Shown: piece after piece, positions 27,961 to 35,879 of the stretch
How positions within the stretch are numbered: the stretch's first letter is position 1
How the letters are laid out: every line of letters starts with the position of its first letter
Origin: Paraburkholderia kirstenboschensis
GTDB lineage: Bacteria; Pseudomonadota; Gammaproteobacteria; Burkholderiales; Burkholderiaceae
Assembly: GCF_904848585.1 (NCBI RefSeq)
Contig: NZ_CAJHCR010000005.1
Span: forward strand, 1 to 64,000
Length of the DNA stretch: 64,000 nucleotides
Reading direction: 5' to 3'
The notes under the pieces: model-generated
What the model saw: the letters and a program-made list of their open reading frames with translations, nothing else
What the model was told of the DNA's origin: nothing
Databases searched by the model: none
Translations under genes and position numbers: made by a program

Positions 27961-29262
27961 ATGGATTCCATAAAACGCTACTTTGGCCTCGACGCGGCCG
28001 GCACAAACCTGCGCACAGAAGTGCTGGCCGGCCTGACGACTTTCCTGACGATGGCCTACATCATCTTCGTCAACCCGGCAATTCTGGGCGACGCGGGGAT
28101 GCCGAAAGACGCCGTGTTCGTCGCGACCTGTCTCGTCGCGGCGCTGGCCTCGCTGATCATGGGCCTTTATGCGAACTACCCGATTGCGCTCGCGCCCGGC
28201 ATGGGCCTGAACGCGTACTTCGCGTACACCGTGGTCAAGGGCATGGGTTTCACGTGGCAAGCCGCGCTCGGCGCGGTGTTCATTTCCGGCTGCCTGTTCC
28301 TCGTGGTCACGCTGTTTCGCGTGCGCGAAGTGATCGTCACCGGCATTCCGCACTCCATACGCATTGCCATTACCGGCGGCATCGGCCTCTTTCTCGCGAT
28401 CATTTCGCTGAAGACGGCGGGCGTGGTGGTCGGCAATCCGGCCACGCTCGTCACGCTCGGCGATCTGCATAACCCACACGTGGTGCTCGCGGTGATCGGC
28501 TTCTTTGCCATCGTCACGCTCGACTATCTGCGCGTGCGCGGCGCAATTCTGATCGGCATTGTCGGCGTGACCGTGCTGAGCTTTTTCTTTGGCGGCAACC
28601 AGTTTCACGGCATCGTCTCAGCGCCGCCGTCAATTTCGCCGACACTTTTTCAGCTCGACATTCGCGCCGCATTGTCCACGGGTGTGCTGAACGTGATTCT
28701 GGTGTTCTTCCTCGTCGAACTGTTCGATGCAACCGGCACGCTGATGGGCGTGGCCAATCGCGCGGGGCTGCTGGTGGAAGGCAAGATGCACCGCCTGAAC
28801 CGCGCGTTGCTCGCCGACAGCACGGCCATTTTGGCCGGCTCGATGCTGGGCACATCGTCCACCACCGCTTATATCGAGAGCGCGTCTGGCGTCCAGGCAG
28901 GCGGGCGCACCGGCGTAACCGCCATCACCGTGGCCGTGCTGTTCCTCGCGGCGCTCTTTTTCGCGCCGCTCGCGGGCGTGGTGCCGGGTTACGCGACGGC
29001 GCCGGCCCTGCTCTATGTGTCGTGCCTGATGCTGCGCGAGATGGTCGACCTGCCGTGGGACGACGCAACCGAAGTCGTACCGGCCGCGCTAACCGCACTG
29101 CTGATGCCGTTCACCTACTCCATCGCCAACGGCGTCGCGTTCGGTTTCATCTCGTATGCGGGGCTGAAGCTGCTCACGGGCCGCGCGCGCCAGGTGAAGC
29201 TGGTGGTGTGGATCATCGCCGCGATTTTTCTGTTCCGCTATTTCTATCTCGGCAGCGAGTAA
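27961..29262 (+). CDS. NCS2-type purine permease (AzgA/PbuG group)
   Basis: The 433-residue inner-membrane transporter has about 12-14 hydrophobic segments. It carries the AzgA/GhxP family landmarks EVLAGLTTFLTMAYIIFVNP, APGMGLNAYFAYTVV, FLVELFDATGTLMG and GTSSTTAYIESASGVQAGGR. These families import adenine, guanine or hypoxanthine by proton symport; which base is not decided here. The ATG at 27961 gives the usual MDSIKRYFGL start; the longer frame has no membrane or leader features. Confidence 0.93.
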   Translation: MDSIKRYFGLDAAGTNLRTEVLAGLTTFLTMAYIIFVNPAILGDAGMPKDAVFVATCLVAALASLIMGLYANYPIALAPGMGLNAYFAYTVVKGMGFTWQAALGAVFISGCLFLVVTLFRVREVIVTGIPHSIRIAITGGIGLFLAIISLKTAGVVVGNPATLVTLGDLHNPHVVLAVIGFFAIVTLDYLRVRGAILIGIVGVTVLSFFFGGNQFHGIVSAPPSISPTLFQLDIRAALSTGVLNVILVFFLVELFDATGTLMGVANRAGLLVEGKMHRLNRALLADSTAILAGSMLGTSSTTAYIESASGVQAGGRTGVTAITVAVLFLAALFFAPLAGVVPGYATAPALLYVSCLMLREMVDLPWDDATEVVPAALTALLMPFTYSIANGVAFGFISYAGLKLLTGRARQVKLVVWIIAAIFLFRYFYLGSE

Positions 29263-29292
29263 GTTCACACCGGGCCCGGCGTGCCGCTCTGC

Positions 29293-29583
29293 TCAGGCGC
29301 GCCAGTTCGCTTCATAAAAGCGCACATAGCCGCTTCGCAGCACGACGCATTGCGCGCTCGTCTCCGACAAGAGGCGCCGCGTGGCTGCTTCGATACGCTC
29401 GCGGTGCGTGTCGAACGCGCCCACCATGTCTTCGAGGCGGGGCGAGGCGGCGCCAAAGTGATCTTCCAGCGCTTCCGCAGTGATCATGCACTCGACCCTC
29501 TGCCCATCGATCAGCGCCGGGAACGCCAGGGTGAGTTCGCGCCCTGAATATTCAGGACTTTCGTTCGGGAAAAGGATCTGCAT
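29293..29583 (-). CDS. DUF1488 protein
   Basis: The 96-residue protein matches DUF1488 in length and pattern: MQILFPNESPEYSGRELTLA, FPALIDGQRVECMITAEAL and a helical region (SPRLEDMVGAFDTHRERIEA) ending VVLRSGYVRFYEANW. The start at 29583 is chosen because the family begins near here; the frame upstream (57 codons) is not conserved in character. It converges with the purine permease gene and diverges from the sigma-54 activator. Function unknown; soluble. Confidence 0.82.
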   Translation of the reverse strand: MQILFPNESPEYSGRELTLAFPALIDGQRVECMITAEALEDHFGAASPRLEDMVGAFDTHRERIEAATRRLLSETSAQCVVLRSGYVRFYEANWRA

Positions 29584-29981
29584 GGGAGTCACCTGGAAGT
29601 TGGGCACTGCGCATGATTCGCTTGGGTAATGCGCACGCCGGTTGCAGCTGGTCGCGCCTGCAGCTTCTTCCTCCTTGTCCAATGCTGGCGACGCGGGCTC
29701 GTCATCCGTCGCATGCGGACGCAGTTCGCGCCTCGCGAGGATGATTTGATTCACTTTAGACGAGTTGGCGCGCGGCGCAAGTTTTCATTTTTGTTTGCCT
29801 GATCGCGGTGCGGCGCGCGCACAGATTGTGCACGGTGCGTCGTGCCACCGCGGTGTTTTCCCTGCCGCGCGCAACGGTTTGGGTCCTGTACTATCGGTGT
29901 TGGGCCGCAAGCGTGCATGCTGCGCTGCGGCATCGAAAGGCGGGCAACGTACCCGCCCTGTCCGATTACCGGAGACATGTC
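29584..29981. other. Divergent spacer before the sigma-54 activator
   Basis: These 398 bases separate two divergent genes and should hold promoters for both. I looked for a GG-N10-GC sigma-54 element and found no convincing one. In-frame codons upstream of 29982 extend the activator frame but encode basic, non-conserved sequence. Confidence 0.4.
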
Positions 29982-31958
29982 TTGAGCCATCGCTCTGCAA
30001 CGCCGCCCACCGTGGGCCGACCCGACGTCATCGCGCAAGCTCACGCGCGCTCGGTCGAACTCGGGCTGCGCGCATCGGAAACGCCGGATTTTCATCCGCT
30101 GGGCCGGCCTGCGCTGCGCGAACTGGTCGATCGCAATCAGTCGCTTTATACGCACGCGTTGCCGGTCATGGAGACGCTGCACGCGCAGATCGTCGATACG
30201 CAAAGCATGGTGCTGCTCACCGACAGTCACGGCGTGATCCTGCACAGTCTCGGCGACAGCGATTTCGTCGAAAAGGCGAACCGCGTCGCGCTGTGTCCGG
30301 GTGTGTCATGGGCCGAGGCGGATCGCGGCACGAATGCTATCGGCACTGCGCTCGTCGACGCACAGCCGACCGTCGTTCACGCAGACGAACACTTTCTGCA
30401 CGCTAACCGTATTCTCACCTGTTCATGCGCGCCGATTGCGGATCCGTTCGGGCACACCATCGGCGCACTCGACGTCAGCGGCGACACACGCGGCTTTCAC
30501 AAACACACACTCGCGCTCGTGCGCATGTCCGCGCAGATGATCGAGAATCATCTGTTCTCCAATCAATTCGCCGATGCGGTTCGCGTGCACTTTCACGCGC
30601 GCGCCGAATTCATCGGTACGCTCTTCGAAGGACTCGCCGCGTTCGGCGCGGACGGCACATTCCTCTCGGCAAACCGGAGCGCGCTGTTCCAGTTCGGCCA
30701 GCCGCTCGCCGCTTTGCAGAGACAACCGTTCCACGCGCTTTTCGGCGTCGCATTCGCCAACGTGTTGCAGCGGATCGCTCGCGCGCCGGGCGAGAACGTC
30801 GTGCTCACGTTGCCGAGCGGAGTGCGGGTCGTCGCGCGCGGAGAATATTCGGCGCAGCGTTATGTGGCGCCTTCAATGGGCGAGACGGAAAGGACGCGCA
30901 GCGTTGCGTCGAAAGGTGTGCGTCATGTGCCGCATACCGCCGATCCGGCGCCGCTCGCCACGCTCGAAACGCTCGACACCGGCGACGCGCAAATGTCCGC
31001 GATTCTGGCGCGCGTGTCCAAGGTTCGCGGCCGCGACATTCCGATCCTGATCCTCGGGAAAACGGGAACCGGCAAGGAGTGGCTCGCGCGCGCGATCCAT
31101 CACGATTCGCCGCGGCGCGCGGCGCCGTTTGTCGCGTTGAATTGCGCATCGCTGCCCGATACGTTGATCGAAGCGGAGTTGTTCGGCTATGAGGACGGCG
31201 CGTTCACCGGCGCTAAAAAGCGGGGCAGCGTCGGCAAGATCGTGCAGGCCGACGGCGGGACGCTGTTTCTCGATGAAATCGGCGATATGCCGCTCGCACA
31301 GCAAGTGCGGCTGATGCGCGTGCTGCAGGAACGCACGGTGGTGCCGCTCGGCGGAACTCGCGCGATTCCGGTGGACCTGCGGATCGTTTGCGCGACGCAC
31401 CGCAATCTGCGCGCGATGATCGCAGAAGGCACCTTCCGCGAAGATCTGTACTACCGGATCAATGGATTCGTGGTGACCTTGCCCGCGCTGCGCGAGCGCA
31501 CGGATCTCGCCGCGCTGGTCGAGCGGATGCTCGAACTCCAACGCGAGGGCGACGGCTTGCCGCGCCGCGTTTCGACGGCGGTGCTCGAACGCTTCATGCA
31601 ATGCCGCTGGCCCGGCAATCTGCGGCAACTGGCAAATGTACTGCGCACCGCAAGCATCATGGCCGAGGGTACGGATCAGATCGAACTCGACGATTTGCCC
31701 GAAGACTTTCTGCACGATTGCGTCGATGCCGCTGCCGATGCCGCTGCGCCGTCAGCCCTCGAGGCCGTCGATGATGCGACAGGCAACGAAGGCAGCGCGC
31801 AAACACCCAAGCCGTCGCGAATGGACGACTGGCAAGCCGCGCTGATCGCGCAGACGCTGGCGCGCCTCGACGGCAACGTGTCGGCCGCGGCACGAGAACT
31901 GGGGCTCGCGCGCAATACGGTGTACCGCTATTTGCGGCGCGGCGGCGTGACTCATTAG
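29982..31958 (+). CDS. AcoR-like sigma-54-dependent activator
   Basis: The 658-residue regulator has a GAF-type sensory N-terminus (about 60-190; LLTDSHGVILHSLGDSDFVEKA, GTNAIGTALVD). A AAA+ domain follows with Walker A GKTGTGKEWLARAIH, the sigma-54 contact motif GAFTGA in ELFGYEDGAFTGAKKRG and Walker B GGTLFLDEIGDM. A Fis-type helix-turn-helix (LDGNVSAAARELGLARNTVYRYLRR) ends the protein. This is the AcoR layout for acetoin or alcohol catabolism. I chose the TTG at 29982 because GGAG lies 8 bases upstream and the sequence from there is family-like. No acetoin or dehydrogenase genes flank it, so its target is elsewhere or unknown. Confidence 0.88.
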   Translation: MSHRSATPPTVGRPDVIAQAHARSVELGLRASETPDFHPLGRPALRELVDRNQSLYTHALPVMETLHAQIVDTQSMVLLTDSHGVILHSLGDSDFVEKANRVALCPGVSWAEADRGTNAIGTALVDAQPTVVHADEHFLHANRILTCSCAPIADPFGHTIGALDVSGDTRGFHKHTLALVRMSAQMIENHLFSNQFADAVRVHFHARAEFIGTLFEGLAAFGADGTFLSANRSALFQFGQPLAALQRQPFHALFGVAFANVLQRIARAPGENVVLTLPSGVRVVARGEYSAQRYVAPSMGETERTRSVASKGVRHVPHTADPAPLATLETLDTGDAQMSAILARVSKVRGRDIPILILGKTGTGKEWLARAIHHDSPRRAAPFVALNCASLPDTLIEAELFGYEDGAFTGAKKRGSVGKIVQADGGTLFLDEIGDMPLAQQVRLMRVLQERTVVPLGGTRAIPVDLRIVCATHRNLRAMIAEGTFREDLYYRINGFVVTLPALRERTDLAALVERMLELQREGDGLPRRVSTAVLERFMQCRWPGNLRQLANVLRTASIMAEGTDQIELDDLPEDFLHDCVDAAADAAAPSALEAVDDATGNEGSAQTPKPSRMDDWQAALIAQTLARLDGNVSAAARELGLARNTVYRYLRRGGVTH

Positions 31959-32037
31959 CGGTGCCACCCGCCTATTCGCCCCGCGCGTTATCCATCCGCC
32001 GTGTAAAGTGTGACGCGTCCAGCCACACATTTACACG

Positions 32038-32343
32038 ATGTCCGATCCAAACCGCCCGCCTCTCGTTCGCGTGGAGCCGCTCGGCTGCAGCTTCGAAGCA
32101 CCCGATTCGCTGACGATTCTCGAAGCCGCCGGCTTTGCGAACCTGCGTCTGCCCCGCTCGTGTCGCAACGGCACTTGCCGCACGTGTCTGTGCAAAATGA
32201 CGGCCGGACGCGTGCGCTATATGATCGAATGGCCCGGCCTCAGCCGTGAGGAAAAACAGGAAGGCTACATCTTGCCGTGCGTTGCGATTGCCGAAACCGA
32301 CGTAGTGATCGAAGCGCCGGAAGCCATCGAATTGCGGCCGTGA
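32038..32343 (+). CDS. Plant-type 2Fe-2S ferredoxin-like protein
   Basis: The 101-residue protein is a single 2Fe-2S ferredoxin domain. The cluster ligands are the cysteines in SCRNGTCRTCLCKM (C-x4-C-x2-C) and the distant Cys in YILPCVAIAE. The fold is completed by TILEAAGFANLRLPRSC before the cluster loop. Such small proteins shuttle electrons to oxygenases or act in cluster biogenesis; nothing next to it names a partner. It follows the sigma-54 activator by 79 bases in the same direction and could be cotranscribed. Confidence 0.88.
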   Translation: MSDPNRPPLVRVEPLGCSFEAPDSLTILEAAGFANLRLPRSCRNGTCRTCLCKMTAGRVRYMIEWPGLSREEKQEGYILPCVAIAETDVVIEAPEAIELRP

Positions 32344-32397
32344 CGCTAAACGCCGCGACGTGTATACCCGATGCCAGTCCGTCCGGGTTGCGCGCGT

Positions 32398-32601
32398 TCA
32401 CTCTATCGCAGCAAAGCGCGGCACCTTAGCGCCTTCATGCTCCACGAACTCGAAGAATACCGATGCCGGGCGTGTCCAGACCGTGCCGTTGGCCGCCTTG
32501 TAGACGATCATCGTGATAGCCGGATCCGACTCCAGCGTCGCCTCGCATATCAGTTCGTAAATACCGCCCTTGTAATGCCGGTAACGTGTGGTCTGCACCA
32601 T
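32398..32601 (-). CDS. DUF1653 protein
   Basis: The 67-residue protein shows the DUF1653 pattern: YRHYKGGIYELICEATLESD near the N-terminus, then MIVYKAANGTVWTRPASVFFE and a basic/hydrophobic end. The family is a small beta-rich domain of unknown function. It is transcribed in the same direction as the YheO-type regulator 29 bases upstream, so the two probably share a transcript. Confidence 0.82.
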   Translation of the reverse strand: MVQTTRYRHYKGGIYELICEATLESDPAITMIVYKAANGTVWTRPASVFFEFVEHEGAKVPRFAAIE

Positions 32602-32630
32602 TGAATTGTCCTTGTGTGGAAGCGCCAGGC

Positions 32631-33275
32631 TCAGCCGCCCTCTTTCATCTGTTTCAGAATTTTATAGACGGTCGCGCGCCCCATCGTAAGTACGGCGGCT
32701 ACATAGTTCGCCGAACTGCGTCCGCGAAACGCCCCCTGCGCATGCAGCGCCTCGACGATTTCGCGCTTATGCTCGCGCGTGAGCGCGTTGATGCCGATTT
32801 GCCGCTCGCGCAGCCACGTGTGCAGGTAAGTGTTGATCCGGTCCTGCCAGTCGTCGCGAAAGAGGTCTTCGGCAGGTGCGTCGGTCAGATTGCCGCCCCT
32901 GATAAAGAGATCGAGCGTGGAGCGCACGTCCTCGAACACCGCGATATTGAAGTTGATGCACAGCATGCCGGCAGGCTTGCCGTTGTCGTCGAACAGGATG
33001 TTGCTCACGCAACGCATGCGCCGGCCGTCCCAATTGAGCTTCTCGTAAGGGCCGATGGTGCGGCCGCGCGCCGCATAGTGCACTTCGTCCAGCACCGAGG
33101 GGCCGCCTACTTCGAGCTTCGACAGATTGTTCACGAGGTAGGCGATGGTCTGATCCCGCAAGTCGTGAATCACGACCTCCGCGCACGGATAGAAAAGCGC
33201 AGCGATGCCGTCGGCGATGGGAGCGTAACGCTCCAGCAGCAGGTCTTTCACAGGAGACACGGTTGTCTGGCGCAT
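32631..33275 (-). CDS. YheO/DauR-type transcriptional regulator
   Basis: The 214-residue protein has a YheO-like PAS domain (about 8-125; PCAEVVIHDLRDQTIAYLVNN, GPYEKLNWDGRRMRCVSNILFDDNGKPAGMLCINFN). A C-terminal helix-turn-helix (about 165-212; NALTREHKREIVEALHAQGAF, VAAVLTMGRATVYKILKQ) follows. DauR, a member of this group, represses D-arginine catabolism genes; here no amino-acid genes are adjacent. I chose the ATG at 33275 because the frame upstream is Pro/Arg-rich and unlike the family. It is followed by a DUF1653 gene. Confidence 0.88.
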   Translation of the reverse strand: MRQTTVSPVKDLLLERYAPIADGIAALFYPCAEVVIHDLRDQTIAYLVNNLSKLEVGGPSVLDEVHYAARGRTIGPYEKLNWDGRRMRCVSNILFDDNGKPAGMLCINFNIAVFEDVRSTLDLFIRGGNLTDAPAEDLFRDDWQDRINTYLHTWLRERQIGINALTREHKREIVEALHAQGAFRGRSSANYVAAVLTMGRATVYKILKQMKEGG

Positions 33276-33472
33276 TGAGAATGGCAGTGTTCGAGGGCGC
33301 TGTGTTGGAGGCGCAATGGTCGGAAAATCGGGCAGCGCAGTGGTGCGTGCCCCGCCCGGCAACTCGCCATTGTAGCCACCCGGCATGGCCGCCGGAGCGC
33401 GGCGAATTTTGTCCGCGTGGCAAGCGCTATTTTTTCGTGCGATAAAAGGCGATCTACTTCACGGAGCAGCAG

Positions 33473-33691
33473 ATGGCAACGCTCGAAGCATTTCGCGCAG
33501 TGCTCGACGACAAGAGAACGCCGGAAATCATTCGCAACCACATCATCGATTCGCTGCAATACGCGCTGCGCAATCACGGACAGATTTTTACGTCGAAGGA
33601 AGTCGAATGGCTTGCCTCGTGGGACGACGCGCGCATCCCGCTGGCGGCGTCCCGCGAATTACAGAAGCGCATTGCCGAAACGTCGGGCTAA
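33473..33691 (+). CDS. Small conserved-looking protein of unknown function
   Basis: The 72-residue soluble protein is largely helical (MATLEAFRAVLDDKRTPEII, NHIIDSLQYALRNHGQIFTS) and has a normal acidic/basic balance. The ATG is preceded by GGAGCAGCAG, a good ribosome site. I do not recognise a family. It diverges from the YheO-type regulator with a 197-base gap that should hold both promoters. Confidence 0.65.
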   Translation: MATLEAFRAVLDDKRTPEIIRNHIIDSLQYALRNHGQIFTSKEVEWLASWDDARIPLAASRELQKRIAETSG

Positions 33692-34197
33692 CCGCGTCCT
33701 ACGCTCTTTTCCACTGCTTCGCGCTTTGTGGCGTCCCGCCGAAGGCCCGCCGGCCGGGCAGTCTGTTCGTGCGGGGAACTTTTTGCTATCCAATTAGCCC
33801 TATTTAGTGCATCATATTGGAATAGTCGTATTCCGCATTTGCAGCACTGGCAGTCTCAACCCGGCATTTTCGCGGCATCTCCGCAACATCCCCGACTGTT
33901 CGGCCGCCGCCCGCCGGCGATCCCGTCACTCCGGCAATGCGCCGCCTGCATTAGCCGTCGCGAGTTGTGCAGCTGAGTTGTTTGGCGGGTTTCCGCTTAC
34001 CCGCCCGCTGTCCGCGCGACATCAGCGTGTTTTTTCTCCATCGAATCCGCGACTTTGCGCGGCGCGCTCAAGCCCTTCCTATTGGGCCTGTGCCAACCTT
34101 TTTCCATGGCGGCGCGCCTCAAGGTGCTGCGCTGCCGGGCCAGTCGTGCCGCGCGTAACACGCGTGACACACCGGCCACGTAATACAGGATACTTAT
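33692..34197. other. Long leader or spacer, no supported gene
   Basis: This is 506 bases between two small plus-strand genes. The part at about 33778-33845 is AT-rich against a GC-rich background and is the likely promoter region, so the following gene would have a leader of more than 300 bases. No frame is convincing and no RNA family is recognised. Confidence 0.4.
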
Positions 34198-34485
34198 ATG
34201 CTTATGAACTCAGCAGTCAAGACGTACAAGGGTTATGAGATTCACCCGCTCGTCTATCCGCGCCGTCCCACAGACGGTCAGACGAGCCGCAACCCGGACG
34301 CAGGCTACGACGCGTCGGTGCGCATCTGCCGTGTGGGCGCCAATGCGGCGGCCGAGGGCCGGGTGTTCCGCCTGCAGTATCTGTTTCCGTTCGACGGCAC
34401 GGGCAAGGCGCGCATCGCGTGCATGGCTCACGCCGAACAACTGATCGACGGCCGAGTGGACGGCCAGTCGGTCGCCGATCTTTGA
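34198..34485 (+). CDS. Small protein with YKGYEI motif, unknown function
   Basis: The protein is 95 residues from the ATG at 34198, or 93 from the ATG at 34204; AGGA at 34187 fits the first. It begins with a TYKGYEIHPLVYPR segment, carries a short beta-rich domain (YDASVRICRVG, GRVFRLQYLFPFD) and ends in a helical stretch. The YKGYE(I/V)xPxV element recurs in the gene at 55348, so the two belong to one family of small Burkholderia proteins. It lies upstream of infA, separated by strong hairpins. Confidence 0.68.
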   Translation: MLMNSAVKTYKGYEIHPLVYPRRPTDGQTSRNPDAGYDASVRICRVGANAAAEGRVFRLQYLFPFDGTGKARIACMAHAEQLIDGRVDGQSVADL

Positions 34486-34520
34486 GCGGCACGAGCCGCG
34501 GCAGCACGCGCGGCACTAGT

Positions 34521-34567
34521 ACCGGCGCATAAGCCGGTGCCGCAAACAGCGGGCTCGGAGCCCGCTG
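34521..34567 (+). terminator. Two hairpins between the YKGYEI gene and infA
   Basis: ACCGGC/GCCGGT (34521-34526 and 34533-34538) forms a 6-base stem with a 6-base loop. The second hairpin, CAGCGGGCT/AGCCCGCTG (34547-34555 and 34559-34567), is a perfect 9-base stem with a 3-base loop. There is no T-run after it, so it is not a classical intrinsic terminator. It may be a Rho-assisted stop or a structure in the infA leader. Confidence 0.5.
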
Positions 34568-34638
34568 GCAACCGTATCTGATGCAGCGCCGCCCGCAAGG
34601 CGTCGCGCACCCCTTATCCCATCGACCAGGAGTTATGC

Positions 34639-34914
34639 ATGGCGAAAGAAGAACTGCTTGAACTTGACGGTATCGTCGACGAAGTACTTCCGGACAGTCG
34701 TTACCGCGTGACGCTCGACAACGGCGTCGTAGTTGGCGCTTACGCGTCCGGACGCATGCGCAAGAACCATATTCGTATTCTCGCGGGCGACCGCGTGACG
34801 CTGGAACTGTCGGTCTACGACCTGACCAAAGGACGGATCAACTTCCGTCACAAAGACGAGCGCGCAGGCGGTGGCGGCGCGGCCCGCAGCAACTCGCAAT
34901 TCCGTCGCCGTTAA
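34639..34914 (+). CDS. infA: Translation initiation factor IF-1
   Basis: The 91-residue OB-fold protein starts [20 protein letters not shown] and continues with [37 protein letters not shown] and [15 protein letters not shown], which is IF-1. A C-terminal Gly/Arg/Ser tail makes it longer than the 72-residue housekeeping IF-1. Burkholderiales typically carry such an extra infA besides the one in the ribosomal protein operon. The ribosome site AGGAG precedes the ATG. The gene stands alone, consistent with the additional copy; cold-shock use is possible but not shown. Confidence 0.93.
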   Translation: MAKEELLELDGIVDEVLPDSRYRVTLDNGVVVGAYASGRMRKNHIRILAGDRVTLELSVYDLTKGRINFRHKDERAGGGGAARSNSQFRRR

Positions 34915-34921
34915 GGCGAAC

Positions 34922-34955
34922 GGCACGCGGGCCCTTGCGGCCCAGCTGGCGTGCC
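34922..34955 (+). terminator. Hairpin after infA
   Basis: Seven bases after the infA stop, GGCACGC pairs with GCGTGCC (34922-34928 and 34949-34955) around an inner stem GGGCC/GGCCC (34929-34933 and 34939-34943). No T-run follows, so it may act with Rho or protect the 3-prime end. The rest of the gap up to 35294 holds no supported gene. Confidence 0.45.
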
Positions 34956-35294
34956 CTTGCAGCAACGTTGTTCGCGAAGCCTTTCGCGCGCCTTCTCCGG
35001 TTCGGCTCGACTCGAATCTGAGCGGCGCGCAGCGGCGGCGCTTTGTCTCAGAAGTTCGTCGCGACGCTCGTTGCGATGTCAATTGCGCGTCATGCGCTCT
35101 TGCGGTTCCGTCGTCCCCAGATGGTTGCTTCCCGCGGCGCCGCTTCGGTGCATCGCCCCAGCACGCCCTTTCATGGTGCAGACTTCCCGCGCAAAGCTGG
35201 CCTTGAGTACCTGAGGCGCCCGTAGGCAAAGGCTTTGCAGCAACTGGCATTAAAATTGCTTTAACGATGGTCAGCCGTCGATTGCCACTACTCC

Positions 35295-35870
35295 ATGCTG
35301 CGTGTTCTCCTCGTCACCGATACCGATAAGCCGATAGGCGACCTGCGTGACGCGCTCGCGCGCCTCGGCTACGAGATGCTCGCCAGCACCGCGACGCCGC
35401 ACGCGTTGCATAGCGCGGTTCAGAGTGAACGGCCGGACGTCATCATCATCGATACGGACTCGCCTTCGCGCGATACGCTCGAACAGCTCGCGGTCATGAA
35501 CGCGACCGCGCCGCGCCCGGTCCTGATGTTCAGTCACGACGCCAACCAGCAGTTGATCCGCGACGCCGTCGGCGCGGGCGTCACCGCCTATCTCGTCGAA
35601 GGGCTCGAAACCGAACGGCTTGCGCCGATTCTCGAAGTCGCGCTCGCGCGGTTCGCGCAGGAATCGCAGTTGCGCGAACGCCTCGCGCAAGTCGAGAACG
35701 AACTCGCGGAGCGCAAGCTGATCGACCGCGCCAAACGCCTGCTGATGGATCAGCAGAAAATCACCGAGCACGCCGCCTACGCCACGCTGCGCAAACGCGC
35801 GATGAATCAGGGCGTCAAGCTCGCCGAGGTCGCGCGCGCGGTCGTCGCGTCGGCTGAATCGCTCAAGTGA
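35295..35870 (+). CDS. nasT: ANTAR-domain response regulator NasT
   Basis: The 191-residue RNA-binding antiterminator has a receiver-like N-terminus (about 1-120; MLRVLLVTDTDKPIGDLRDA, PDVIIIDTDSPSRD). A C-terminal ANTAR domain (about 125-188; ERLAQVENELAERKLIDRAK, RLLMDQQKITEHAAYATLRK and RAMNQGVKLAEVARAVV) follows. NasT binds two-hairpin leaders of nitrate/nitrite assimilation genes and is held inactive by NasS. nasS begins 10 bases downstream, confirming the pair. It would control nitrate genes that are not in this window. Confidence 0.9.
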   Translation: MLRVLLVTDTDKPIGDLRDALARLGYEMLASTATPHALHSAVQSERPDVIIIDTDSPSRDTLEQLAVMNATAPRPVLMFSHDANQQLIRDAVGAGVTAYLVEGLETERLAPILEVALARFAQESQLRERLAQVENELAERKLIDRAKRLLMDQQKITEHAAYATLRKRAMNQGVKLAEVARAVVASAESLK

Positions 35871-35879
35871 AGCACGTCC

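Noticed and set aside
29808..29981. N-terminal extension of the sigma-54 activator
   Set aside because: Basic, non-conserved text without a ribosome site; the TTG at 29982 has GGAG and family-like sequence follows.
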